NCBI GenBank assembly: GCA_964510855.1
Contig: CAZEDB010000020.1
Coordinates: 1 to 28,842 of the forward strand
From: UBA8828 sp964510855
GTDB taxonomy: Bacteria; Verrucomicrobiota; Verrucomicrobiia; Opitutales; UBA953
DNA: 28,842 nt
Reading direction: 5' to 3'
In this document: one piece after another, positions 17,301-24,433 of the stretch
How positions within the stretch are numbered: position 1 is the stretch's first letter
Layout of the letters: every line of letters begins with the position of its first letter
Notes under the pieces: model-generated
The model's input: only the letters and a program-made list of their open reading frames with translations
Told to the model about the DNA's origin: nothing
The model's database searches: none
Made by a program: the position numbers and the translations under genes

Positions 17301-18283
17301 ACCGTCCAGACGTCAGTGCCTTACCCGATGCCACCTTGCTCGACTTAGTTGGTAATGCGAGCTTGGCCGGGACAACGCGGGCAAAAGCACTCGATCTTTG
17401 GTTGGCTCGTAAACCTGCCAATCTCTCTGAAGTCGCGCACCGTTTGGCAAAAGATGCTAACGATGCCGTAGCCATGGTGGCGGTAGGTGCGTTGGCGCGT
17501 TTAAATCCCACCGAGGGCTTGGCTGCGCTCAGCGAGGCCGCACGTACGGGTTCGCCTGCACGTCAACAGGGGGCTTGGAAGGCGCTCGCCACCTTAGAGG
17601 CTCCTGGAATAGCGCGTACCTTTACTGAAGCACTGGCGGGTTTAGCTAAGACGAAAGGTGTTGGACCTGCCGCACTCGAACTGATGGAGGCTGCGGCGGT
17701 TCGCAAAGAGCCTGAGGTCGTGCGTGCCCTCGCTGATTTAAACACCGGGCTCGCCGCAGCAGGACCTCTGGGTAAGTGGATGCCAGCGCTCGAAGGCGGC
17801 GATGCGGTTAATGGCTTTGCGCTCTTCCAAGCCTTGCCTGCGGGGCAATGCTTACGCTGTCACAAAGCTTCCGATGATTCGCATGCGGCTGGCGGCGAGG
17901 CTGGACCCAATTTAGCCGGTATCGCAACCCGTCAAGATCGGCGCATGTTATTGGAATCCATTATCCAACCTGGTGCGCATGTGGCCCCTGGCTACGGCAC
18001 GGTGGTTGTGACGCTTCGCACGGGTGCTTCGCTCCCAGGTTTGCTCTTAGCCGAAAGTCCTACCCACGTTGACCTCGATGCTGGCGGTAATCGTTGGCGC
18101 ATTGCACGGTCCGATATCACCTCGATGACGCCTCCGGTCTCGGCGATGCCGCCGATGGAGTATTTACTTAAGCCGGCAGAAACCCGGGACTTGGTGGCTT
18201 GGATGACGACCCTGAAAAAAGCTGCACCTGAGATTCGCGCGCCTGAGCCTAAGCCGCTCGATCCTGCGAAGCTGCCGAAGTGA
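14342..18283 (+). CDS. Secreted PVC-type dehydrogenase / HEAT-repeat / cytochrome c (CxxCH) protein
   Basis: A 1313-residue exported protein in four parts. Residues 1-20 are a signal peptide. Residues 26-170 form a beta-sandwich like the one preceding GH32 enzymes (FEGDGFGTW, KLVSPEFTV, FLIAGGNHAGKTC). About 205-640 is the PVC 'membrane-bound dehydrogenase' beta-propeller (APTAFAFGNDGTLFIAE, GLRNPKEIAFDAFGNA, WDWNGR-like repeats). About 650-1150 is a HEAT-repeat solenoid of many short helices. About 1155-1300 is a cytochrome c domain with one heme site C1170-L-R-C1173-H1174. Such proteins are typical of Planctomycetota and Verrucomicrobiota and are thought to oxidise sugars or polyols outside the cytoplasm, but substrates are unknown. 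The open frame starts at 14270; the ATG at 14342 directly precedes the signal peptide. It seems to be transcribed alone. Confidence 0.93.
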   Translation: MRALFAPLLACLLAVMGYAAPSPQLIEAFEGDGFGTWVVSGAGFGLAPVPGRVDGVNGVFSRFAGGAHVVSAHGGDAPMGKLVSPEFTVDAAVPYLSFLIAGGNHAGKTCVQLLEGDKVVREQVGPRSLEFRAATWNLSDLKGKRVRIQILDQYSGEWGIIAADHFILHATAANPPLPQNGTAKVVASGSLVRVTGEGSAAIPAGTNFKVVATREAQGITAPTAFAFGNDGTLFIAETHRFRKGVEDDRDNLFWYLDDLAAATTADRLALHRKWDSRRPISEFTERSEVIRRLDQRAPDGSYGRSRVFADGFNDVLDGTAAGVFAWDDTVYFACIPHVWMLRDGGPEGRAATRVSAQDGFGVRVSFSGHDLNGFALGPDGRLYGTLGDRGFNGVTREGRAIDLRNHGFIFRMEPDGSGFEVIHKGLRNPKEIAFDAFGNAITVDNNSDQGDAARVVQVIEGGDSGWEMEHQTMHTFHRQVGLEIRPPSRWMDEKQWHLVNQDQPAFLLPPIAHVSSGPSGLTYHPGSGFLASEVGRFAICDYRGSAGGSGIVSFALEPAGAGMRLVDQRPLVWGVAATDVEYDWNGRFVIADFIGGWATHDKGRILQLTATQPHLAPQADVSTLIAKGFATTVSEELAKLLAHPDMRVRLRAQLELTRRPDGPQFFSKALKSKNTFERLHAVWGLGILARRGAAITPGEAWDNQPAVIAPLAQRVAAARLLLPALKDDDADVRAQAVRVLGESPLKPTDFGLQGLLADASARVRREALQTAGRLGDAALLPAVTELLRTNADRDPTFRVVGALALERLARTPAQLDVLRSDSHPSVRLATVLALRTRGDAEGVARFLEDKDPRVADEAVRAVGDRYLDAARPQVAALLDKVGTREWKPFMLRRVIHSAFRAGGEVNAKRLMTVAANDALPKIVRTEALRLLGTWVQPHPVDQLTGHWMPLSARAIDEVRLPLAAALPALLKGDSDILRGTLALVESYRPDVSALPDATLLDLVGNASLAGTTRAKALDLWLARKPANLSEVAHRLAKDANDAVAMVAVGALARLNPTEGLAALSEAARTGSPARQQGAWKALATLEAPGIARTFTEALAGLAKTKGVGPAALELMEAAAVRKEPEVVRALADLNTGLAAAGPLGKWMPALEGGDAVNGFALFQALPAGQCLRCHKASDDSHAAGGEAGPNLAGIATRQDRRMLLESIIQPGAHVAPGYGTVVVTLRTGASLPGLLLAESPTHVDLDAGGNRWRIARSDITSMTPPVSAMPPMEYLLKPAETRDLVAWMTTLKKAAPEIRAPEPKPLDPAKLPK

Positions 18284-18292
18284 CGTCTGGGC

Positions 18293-20548
18293 TTAGGGCG
18301 TAGAAATTCTGAGGCGACCAGGTGGCCCGTAGACGGGTTCGTTGCCACTGGGGATGAGCAAGAGTAGGACATCCTTCCCGTTAGGGTCATCGACCGTGAC
18401 ACGTACTATGTTCCCATTGCTCATGACTCGGACGCCTTCGTCTTGGTCCCACTTCATTCGTGCGACGCGATGTTTCTTAAAGTCGGGCAGAGGTGTTTCG
18501 GCTGTACCGTCGCGAATAAAGTCCGCCTCGAAACTTTTGGCGTCGGCGTAGATCTCATCCGTACGCCAGCGGCTGGTGTCTTCTCTTAGTTTCCAACCCT
18601 TCAGCACCTGATACTCGAGAGGTTGCATCGGGGCTGGGTCGGGCTTCAAGTCGATGAGCCCGGCACGTCCGTCGGGCAAGACGCCAATCTCGGCGAGTAG
18701 CAGACCATCGCGCTGGATCTTCTCTAGTGCCTTGCCTGTGCCTTCCTTAACAAAATAGGCCTCGATGCCGAAGCGCGCCTGGGCGCCTCGGTTGCGGCCC
18801 CACGAACTTGTATCATTCCACCGACCCGTCAGATAGTTCCCCGTAGTCGGCCTTACTGCTGTCATCTTGCCTGGCTTCAGCACGCCATCGGACCCGACCG
18901 TGTAGGGTACGAAGACGAGGGCATCCTCGGGCATGCGGAGCCAGCTAGACTGCGGTGCGTGAGCTTGTTGGCTCCAGTATTCCTTCGCTAAACGGTTTTC
19001 CCAATCGCTGTCCCATGTTATGTCTGCCCTCCCACCATTGAATCCCGCGAAAGCATAGCCGAGAATAACATAGTCACCCCGCATCCAGTCGCGTGGGTCG
19101 ACGGGTTCGACGCTCACAAGCACCCGTACGCCATCGCGTACGGGCTTGCCATGGTGCCAGACCATCCAGCCAATCGTCCCAAGCTGAAGCACGTAGGTGG
19201 CTACAAGTATGGCGGTAGCATGCGGGCGTAGGCGATGGAGCAGCGATTCAACGGCGGCTGGACGGAATTGAGCGATGGGTTGAGTCACAACGGGCTCGGC
19301 ACGCGCACGCCAAAGACGGGCCAGGATAAACAGAGCGACACCGATGACGCCAAAGACCGCAGCCATACCGAGATACCCGAGTACCTCATGGATGTTAGCG
19401 TAACGCCAAGCTAACCAGATGAGAAATAAGGCGGAGCCTGCGAGGTAGGGGCGGAGCCGTCCTTCATTAAGGCCCAATCGAAGTTGGATCACCACCAAGG
19501 CAAGCGTTCCCAGGTTGGCAGTGGCTTTGAGTGCAGCGACTTCAGCTGCATGCCCACTACCATGACGCCAAATTTCGGAGAGTAGAAGTACGCCCACCGC
19601 CGTCCATCCGTCAGACCGTGCCTGTGAGCCGCGAGCGCGAAGCACCGCTAGAATAATGATTAGGAGTGAGGCACCACTTAGTATAGGTGCCGTTCGCCAC
19701 ATCTCGCCCAGCTTCTCGAGGTTAGGGGCGAGTTGGTCTAGGTCACCGATGACGAGTAGGAGAATCGCCGCGCCGAGTGTGCCGATAACTCGCCAAGGTT
19801 CCGCCCGCTTGTCGCCCGCAGGGTGTAAGGCGGCGAGGGCCAGCGGCAGTACGATGAGGCCGAGTGGCAGGCTCTCATTGCGAATGGCGGCGATGAAGAC
19901 AAAGGCACCATAGGCTAGGGCAACAACCGCAGCTAAGGACTCACGTGGTGTACGGTAAGCAGCCCAAGCGCTTGGCGCAGCTAGGGCGAGAAAGAGGAGT
20001 TCGTAGCCTTCACCAGGTCCTGAGCCACATTCTGCTTTCATGCCTAGCCAAATGACCGCGAGGGCGAGATGCGTGGTATGGAGAAGTGTCCGATCGAGCA
20101 GGATAACAATCGGCAGCGAGAAGAGACACCACGCCAAGACAGCGTTAGGTGCATGTGCATCCAAGTGATAGACCTGCCCGGTCATGGCAATCGCAGCACC
20201 AAAGCCGAGAACGGCGGCTAGGTGACCTAGGGCGCTGCCGGATTCGCTGCGGCGTAGAAAGAGGACCCATGCGAGTGCCTGCAGGCCGACGAGTAACCCC
20301 GTGATCATGCCCATCCGTCCGCTGCGACCTAAGTCTTCCCAGTTGTGACTTACCACTAAGAGCAGGGCGGCGAAGAGTACGATGACGCCGAGGGCTCGCA
20401 GGGCAAAAGCCATCCGACTGGTTTCTCCTTCATTGAGAGGGTAGCGTGCGAGGAGTCGCTCACGTTGCGCTTCACCGATTAAGCCTTCTTGAGTCCAAAG
20501 TGCACTCTCACGGTTGAGCCAGTCGCGTAAGCGTTCAGGGAGGGGCAT
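18293..20548 (-). CDS. DUF2157 - GDYXXLXY fused integral membrane protein
   Basis: A 751-residue polytopic membrane protein joining two domains often found in adjacent genes. The N-terminal DUF2157 part (about 1-150) has a soluble helix (LRDWLNRESALW) and then a hydrophobic bundle with LLLVVSHNWEDLGRSGRMG (62-80). A long membrane region of many helices continues to about 412. After another membrane helix (about 445-465), the GDYXXLXY domain begins, with the family-naming motif GDYVILGY at 491-498 preceded by DPRDWMR. The C-terminal roughly 250 residues are soluble. Function is unknown for both domains. The ATG at 20548 has GGAG four bases upstream. It converges with the PVC protein, with 9 bp between the stops, so it is the last gene of its unit. 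Confidence 0.87.
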   Translation of the reverse strand: MPLPERLRDWLNRESALWTQEGLIGEAQRERLLARYPLNEGETSRMAFALRALGVIVLFAALLLVVSHNWEDLGRSGRMGMITGLLVGLQALAWVLFLRRSESGSALGHLAAVLGFGAAIAMTGQVYHLDAHAPNAVLAWCLFSLPIVILLDRTLLHTTHLALAVIWLGMKAECGSGPGEGYELLFLALAAPSAWAAYRTPRESLAAVVALAYGAFVFIAAIRNESLPLGLIVLPLALAALHPAGDKRAEPWRVIGTLGAAILLLVIGDLDQLAPNLEKLGEMWRTAPILSGASLLIIILAVLRARGSQARSDGWTAVGVLLLSEIWRHGSGHAAEVAALKATANLGTLALVVIQLRLGLNEGRLRPYLAGSALFLIWLAWRYANIHEVLGYLGMAAVFGVIGVALFILARLWRARAEPVVTQPIAQFRPAAVESLLHRLRPHATAILVATYVLQLGTIGWMVWHHGKPVRDGVRVLVSVEPVDPRDWMRGDYVILGYAFAGFNGGRADITWDSDWENRLAKEYWSQQAHAPQSSWLRMPEDALVFVPYTVGSDGVLKPGKMTAVRPTTGNYLTGRWNDTSSWGRNRGAQARFGIEAYFVKEGTGKALEKIQRDGLLLAEIGVLPDGRAGLIDLKPDPAPMQPLEYQVLKGWKLREDTSRWRTDEIYADAKSFEADFIRDGTAETPLPDFKKHRVARMKWDQDEGVRVMSNGNIVRVTVDDPNGKDVLLLLIPSGNEPVYGPPGRLRISTP

Positions 20549-20607
20549 GGCTCCACTATGCCCAGCTCGGCTGATGGGTTAAGCCAAATAAAGTAAACGC
20601 TAGCTAC

Positions 20608-20634
20608 AAAAAAGCCCCGGTTGAACCGGGGCTT
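20608..20634 (-). terminator. Rho-independent terminator of fbaB
   Basis: On the minus strand, AAAGCCCCGGT / ACCGGGGCTTT with a 3-base loop is followed by TTTTTGTAG. It lies 20 bp after the fbaB stop and before the DUF2157 gene, separating the two transcription units. Confidence 0.92.
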
Positions 20635-20654
20635 TCGAGAGCAAGGTTAGGCGC

Positions 20655-21728
20655 TTAGGCAACCGTAACGTCTTTGCAAAGATAGACGTCTTGGATGGTG
20701 TGGAGCAACTTGGCGCCTTCTTCGATGGGGCGTTGGAAAGCCTTGCGACCCGAGATGAGGCCTTGGCCACCCGCACGCTTATTGATGACCGCGGTCTTAA
20801 CTGCTTCCGCAAAGTCGTTCGAGCCCGAGGGGCCACCCGAGTTGATGAGGCCGATGCGGCCCATGTAGCAATTGGCGACTTGGTAGCGCGTAAGATCAAT
20901 GGGGTGATCCGAGCAGAGATCGCTGTACATCCGCTTATCGATTTTTCCGTATGAGGATTCGGTTTGCTGAATGGCGAGGTAACCACCGTTGTTCTCGGGG
21001 AGCTTCTGCTTGATGATGTCAGCCTGAATGGTGACGCCGAGGTGATTAGCTTGGCCAGAAAGGTCCGCCGAGACGTGGTAATCTTTGTCCTTCTTAAAGG
21101 CACTATTGCGCGTGTAGCACCAGAGTACCGTCGCCATCCCGAGTTCGTGGGCCATGGCGAAGGCTTGTGAGACTTCAATGATTTGACGGTTCGATTCGGC
21201 CGAACCGAAATAGATGGTGGCGCCAACGGCCGCACAGCCCATGTCAGCCGCTTGCTTAATCGTGCCATACATGACTTGGTCGCCGACGTTGGGGTAGGTT
21301 AGGAGTTGGTTATGGTTAATCTTAACCATGAAGGGAATCTTGTGAGCGTAACGACGCGAGACGCTGCCGAGCACGCCGTAGGTCGAACATACCGCATTAC
21401 AGCCGCCTTCAATGGCGAGCTTCACGATATTCTCGCTGTCGAAATAAATTGGGTTCTTAGCAAAGGAAGCGCCCGCGGAGTGTTCGATGCCTTGGTCTAC
21501 GGGGAGAATGGAGACGTAACCCGTGCCTGCGAGGCGACCGGAACCATAAAGACGCTGAAGGTTGGCGAGGACGCGGTTATTGCGGTCGGAAGCAGCAAAG
21601 GCGTGCTCCACCCAGTTGCCATTAGGAAGGTGGATTTGCTCCTTCTTAATCTTAGGGTTTTTGAACCCCAAAAGATTATCGGCCTCGGTGCCTAGGTGTT
21701 TTTGAATGTCGCTGTAGGAGGTGCTCAT
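20655..21728 (-). CDS. fbaB: Class I fructose-bisphosphate aldolase, FbaB/DhnA type
   Basis: Cleaves fructose 1,6-bisphosphate to two triose phosphates in glycolysis, or the reverse in gluconeogenesis, using a lysine Schiff base rather than a metal. The 357 residues are the normal length of E. coli FbaB. Visible segments are SILPVDQGIEHS (73-84), MVKINHNQLLTYP (134-146), AAVGATIYFGS (166-176), ADLSGQANHLGVTIQADIIKQ with K240 as the likely Schiff-base lysine, and the phosphate-binding NSGGPSGSNDFAEAV near the C-terminus. The frame is open to 21776, but the first 16 residues are Pro/Arg-rich, so the ATG at 21728 is used. Codons are strongly biased, as expected for an abundant enzyme. A terminator follows. 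Confidence 0.95.
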   Translation of the reverse strand: MSTSYSDIQKHLGTEADNLLGFKNPKIKKEQIHLPNGNWVEHAFAASDRNNRVLANLQRLYGSGRLAGTGYVSILPVDQGIEHSAGASFAKNPIYFDSENIVKLAIEGGCNAVCSTYGVLGSVSRRYAHKIPFMVKINHNQLLTYPNVGDQVMYGTIKQAADMGCAAVGATIYFGSAESNRQIIEVSQAFAMAHELGMATVLWCYTRNSAFKKDKDYHVSADLSGQANHLGVTIQADIIKQKLPENNGGYLAIQQTESSYGKIDKRMYSDLCSDHPIDLTRYQVANCYMGRIGLINSGGPSGSNDFAEAVKTAVINKRAGGQGLISGRKAFQRPIEEGAKLLHTIQDVYLCKDVTVA

Positions 21729-21752
21729 GGTTGGAAAGGGTCCTCTATCCAA

Positions 21753-21766
21753 GGGGGGAGCCCCCC
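21753..21766. repeat. G/C palindrome between fbaB and sulP
   Basis: A perfect inverted repeat GGGGGGAGCCCCCC lies 25 bp upstream of the fbaB start and 31 bp after the sulP stop. There is no T tract, so it is not a normal terminator. It may form a short hairpin in the fbaB leader. Confidence 0.5.
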
Positions 21767-21797
21767 TCGGCATCAAGCGGAGAATGCAAATCAGGCC

Positions 21798-23648
21798 TTA
21801 GATTTGCCAATCATCCCGCCCTGAGGCTGCGGCGGTAGGCCGATTCAGGCTGGGCGTGGTTAAGACATGCAAGACGGGCTCGGTCTCGCCCGTAAGGTCG
21901 CGCGCAAGTCGAATCGCCGCAGCGAGTGACTCCGTGGCATTGGCAGGGTCATCGGCAATTAAGTGGGACTTGCCTAATAACTCGTCTAACCCCGCCGCTT
22001 TAAGGGCGAGCAGGGTGGCGGAGTTCAGTTCGCAAAGAATCAAGTGACGACCATCCCGCTGCAGGGTTTCTCCGAGATCGCGAAGAAGGAGTGCTCCGTC
22101 TGCATCTAAATGTTCGGCTTCGCGGAATTTAAGAATTAAAACACGCGTACTGACTTCGCCGGCGGCCCGTCGCAGGTGCTCGTGGAAGGCGTGAATGGCG
22201 CCGAAGTGTAAACTCCCAGCCACATGGAGAATGGAAATGCTTAAGCGGGTTGTGCCAGCTTCACGCTGAGAGACGTCACCATTAGGGCTAAAGAAATACT
22301 CCACCACTTTAGGTTGCGAGGTCTTGTGCAGGTAGTGCGCCACCGCGATGCCGGTGCCTAAATAGATAGCGATATCGAGTGGGGCGAGCAGGGCGGTCGC
22401 AAAAGTGGTTAGGAATACGAGTCGATCTTCTTGGCCCGAACGTAAAATCAGTCGGATAACGGGCAGATTGATGAGTTCACGTTCGACCGCAATGACCACG
22501 ACGGCGAGAGCAGCGAGGGGAATTTTTGCCATTAAACCTGCAGCCGCAAAAGCTAAAACAAGTAAGAGTAACCCCGTGGCGATTGAGGCTAGCCCCGTGC
22601 GAGCACCCGCTTGGATGTTTAAGGCTGAGCGACTGACCGAACCGGAAGCGGGCATGGCGGAGCCTGCAGCGCAGGCCAAGTTAGCCATGCCGATGCCGAA
22701 AAGTTCTTGGCGGAGGTCAGCCGCCCGTCCTAGTCGCAGCGCTGAGGCCCGGGCATTGGCGGTCGCCTCGATGATGATTAACATCGCGAGCGCTAACGCG
22801 GGCGAGAAGAGCTGAGAAAATTCCCGAAAACCTAATAGGGGGGTGGCTAAGCTTGGGCTGATAGCCGCTTCGCCCACGGTGCGGAAGAGATTTCCCTTGG
22901 CGTTAAAACCGGCGGCGAGGGCAACATTTTCTGCTAAGATGCCGAAAAATGTTCCGGTCGCGACTGCGATTAAAATGGCAGGCCCGGTGTCGAGTCGGGC
23001 GCGGGCCAGGGTAAAGACAATTAAAGTCGCCAGAGCAACCGCGAGGTCAGGGTTAAGTATTCCCGGTAAGCCTTGCCAGAGGCCTTGCACCTGATCGAGT
23101 GGCGTACCCATTGGGACATCAGGCAAGCCCAAGGCTACGGGTAACTGTAGCATGAGCACGCGCAACGCAGCCGCGGCGATCACTGCGGCGATGACGGTAC
23201 GTGGGACAAAATCAGCAAACCTTCCCAGGCGTAACCAAGCCGCCAGTAACACAAACCCGGCGGTCATTAAAAGTAGTACAGGTAGATACTGCGTACGTTG
23301 TTCAGGTGTACTTGCTCCGACCGCGGCAAATGCACCCACTAGTAAAGCAGCCGATGCATTAGTCGGGCCGGCTGAAAGTAATGGCGAACCTGCGAGCATC
23401 GGCGCAATCAACGCCGCTACCGCTGCGGAAAGAATACCGGACCATAAGGGTAGCCCTGCTTTAGCGGCGAAGGTGATGGCTAAAGGTAAAGCGAGAAGAG
23501 CGACTGCCATGCCTGCGGTCACATCCGCCTTGAAGGTAGCCCGGGTGCTCAGACGGATTTCTGCCCCGAGTGGGAAGAGTTTTAAACCTGCGAGCGAACC
23601 CCAACCGCGTTTCGGTTCAGAAGGTAAGGGTTTTCCTTGGCTAGGCAC
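21798..23648 (-). CDS. SulP-family anion transporter with STAS domain
   Basis: A 616-residue inner-membrane transporter of the SulP family (sulfate, bicarbonate and dicarboxylates are known substrates). About 12 membrane segments span residues 45-440. Family signatures are the ADVTAGMAVALLALPLA opening (41-57), AGPTNASA (93-100), the IIIEATANARASA segment (291-303) and GSVSRSALNIQAGARTG (336-352). The cytosolic STAS domain covers about 467-585. In its D-x-[S/T]-G switch position it reads L-D-A-D517-G, with Asp instead of the phosphorylatable Ser/Thr. The start is a GTG at 23648, the only candidate before the first helix, with AGG just upstream. It follows the DUF2017-like gene by 30 bp. Substrate cannot be told from the sequence. 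Confidence 0.92.
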   Translation of the reverse strand: MPSQGKPLPSEPKRGWGSLAGLKLFPLGAEIRLSTRATFKADVTAGMAVALLALPLAITFAAKAGLPLWSGILSAAVAALIAPMLAGSPLLSAGPTNASAALLVGAFAAVGASTPEQRTQYLPVLLLMTAGFVLLAAWLRLGRFADFVPRTVIAAVIAAAALRVLMLQLPVALGLPDVPMGTPLDQVQGLWQGLPGILNPDLAVALATLIVFTLARARLDTGPAILIAVATGTFFGILAENVALAAGFNAKGNLFRTVGEAAISPSLATPLLGFREFSQLFSPALALAMLIIIEATANARASALRLGRAADLRQELFGIGMANLACAAGSAMPASGSVSRSALNIQAGARTGLASIATGLLLLVLAFAAAGLMAKIPLAALAVVVIAVERELINLPVIRLILRSGQEDRLVFLTTFATALLAPLDIAIYLGTGIAVAHYLHKTSQPKVVEYFFSPNGDVSQREAGTTRLSISILHVAGSLHFGAIHAFHEHLRRAAGEVSTRVLILKFREAEHLDADGALLLRDLGETLQRDGRHLILCELNSATLLALKAAGLDELLGKSHLIADDPANATESLAAAIRLARDLTGETEPVLHVLTTPSLNRPTAAASGRDDWQI

Positions 23649-23678
23649 ACACCTATGCAGGCGAGCTGAGCCGATACT

Positions 23679-24149
23679 TCAACCGATTTCCTCTGGGGCG
23701 AGCCGGAAGATTAAGGATACTTGCAGGAGACCAAAGCAATCGTAGCAGGCGAGGGCGTGCTGTTGCTCGCTGGGTAGGCTGGGTAAGAGGCGAGCCATGA
23801 CGCGTTCATCTTCAAGCGCTGCATCAGGTACGTTCGGAAAAACCGTTTCACGTAAGGTGAGGCGCACGCTCGTGAGGGCGCGCACCACACTCCAAGCTGC
23901 GGCTTCGGAGGGCAGGGTGATGATGGCAGGGTCGCCCTTGGCTTGGGCTAAGGCGGTTGAGAGTAAGGCGAGTTCTTCGGATGCAGACGCCGCTAGGGCA
24001 TGGGTCCATGTGGCAGCCAAATCGGCGTCTTCATCAGGAATCAGGGCACGGTTCACCGCTGCGCGGGCAGCAGCAGGACCTGCCAGGCGCAAAAGATTAC
24101 TGAGAACCTCGCGTGCTACGGGCGTGAGCGTGAGACGTACTTCAGGCAT
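23679..24149 (-). CDS. DUF2017-like protein paired with ClpS
   Basis: A 156-residue helical, soluble protein. I read it as a member of, or a relative of, the DUF2017 family, which in Actinomycetota sits right after clpS. The supporting pattern is LTPVAREVLSNLLRLA at the start, LALLSTALAQA in the middle, EAAAWSVVRALTSVRLTLRE (82-101) and a C-terminal YDCFGLLQVSLIFRLAPEEIG. This mirrors the Trp-x-x-x-Leu-x-x-[LV]-R-L and tyrosine/WLQ-like ends of DUF2017. The match is from memory, not a search. The open frame reaches 24356, but the ATG at 24149 overlaps the clpS stop by 8 nt (ATGCCTGA), indicating translational coupling. Function is unknown; it may act with ClpS in substrate selection for the Clp protease. 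Confidence 0.72.
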   Translation of the reverse strand: MPEVRLTLTPVAREVLSNLLRLAGPAAARAAVNRALIPDEDADLAATWTHALAASASEELALLSTALAQAKGDPAIITLPSEAAAWSVVRALTSVRLTLRETVFPNVPDAALEDERVMARLLPSLPSEQQHALACYDCFGLLQVSLIFRLAPEEIG

Positions 24150-24429
24150 CGACGCGTAATTCAGCACGTAAGTGCCAATGTTGAAGTTCGTGGACGAGTC
24201 CCTCCGCGCGTTCGCGTGCGCCTTTCCAAACCGCTGCACTTCCTTGTTGGTGTACTTCGAGCATGCAGCGGTTGGCTTCAGCACGATCCATTTGTAAGAC
24301 CCGGATAAAGCAAGCGATGACATACTCCATGGTGTTAACCGGGTCATTGTGGACAATGACCAACCAGCGCTTCTCGTGCGCGGGGGTTTCCCGAGTCTTC
24401 GGGACAGTTAGCTCCTTCGGCTTAGGCAT
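24142..24429 (-). CDS. clpS: ATP-dependent Clp protease adaptor ClpS
   Basis: A 95-residue adaptor that binds N-degron substrates and hands them to a Clp ATPase. The family core is present: VIVHNDPVNTMEYVI (24-38) with N28, D29 and M34 of the binding pocket, VHQQGSAAV with H60, then an amphipathic C-terminal half. The usual N-D-D reads N-D-P-V-N here, the form I associate with actinobacterial ClpS. The ATG at 24429 lies directly after AAAGGG and 4 bp after the stop of the histidine kinase gene, and the gene overlaps the downstream DUF2017-like gene by 8 nt. No clpA or clpC is in the window. Confidence 0.93.
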   Translation of the reverse strand: MPKPKELTVPKTRETPAHEKRWLVIVHNDPVNTMEYVIACFIRVLQMDRAEANRCMLEVHQQGSAAVWKGARERAEGLVHELQHWHLRAELRVDA

Positions 24430-24433
24430 CCCT

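Noticed and set aside
20600..21268. 222-residue Ser/Thr/Arg-rich frame on the minus strand
   Set aside because: It is an out-of-frame shadow of fbaB and runs through its terminator.
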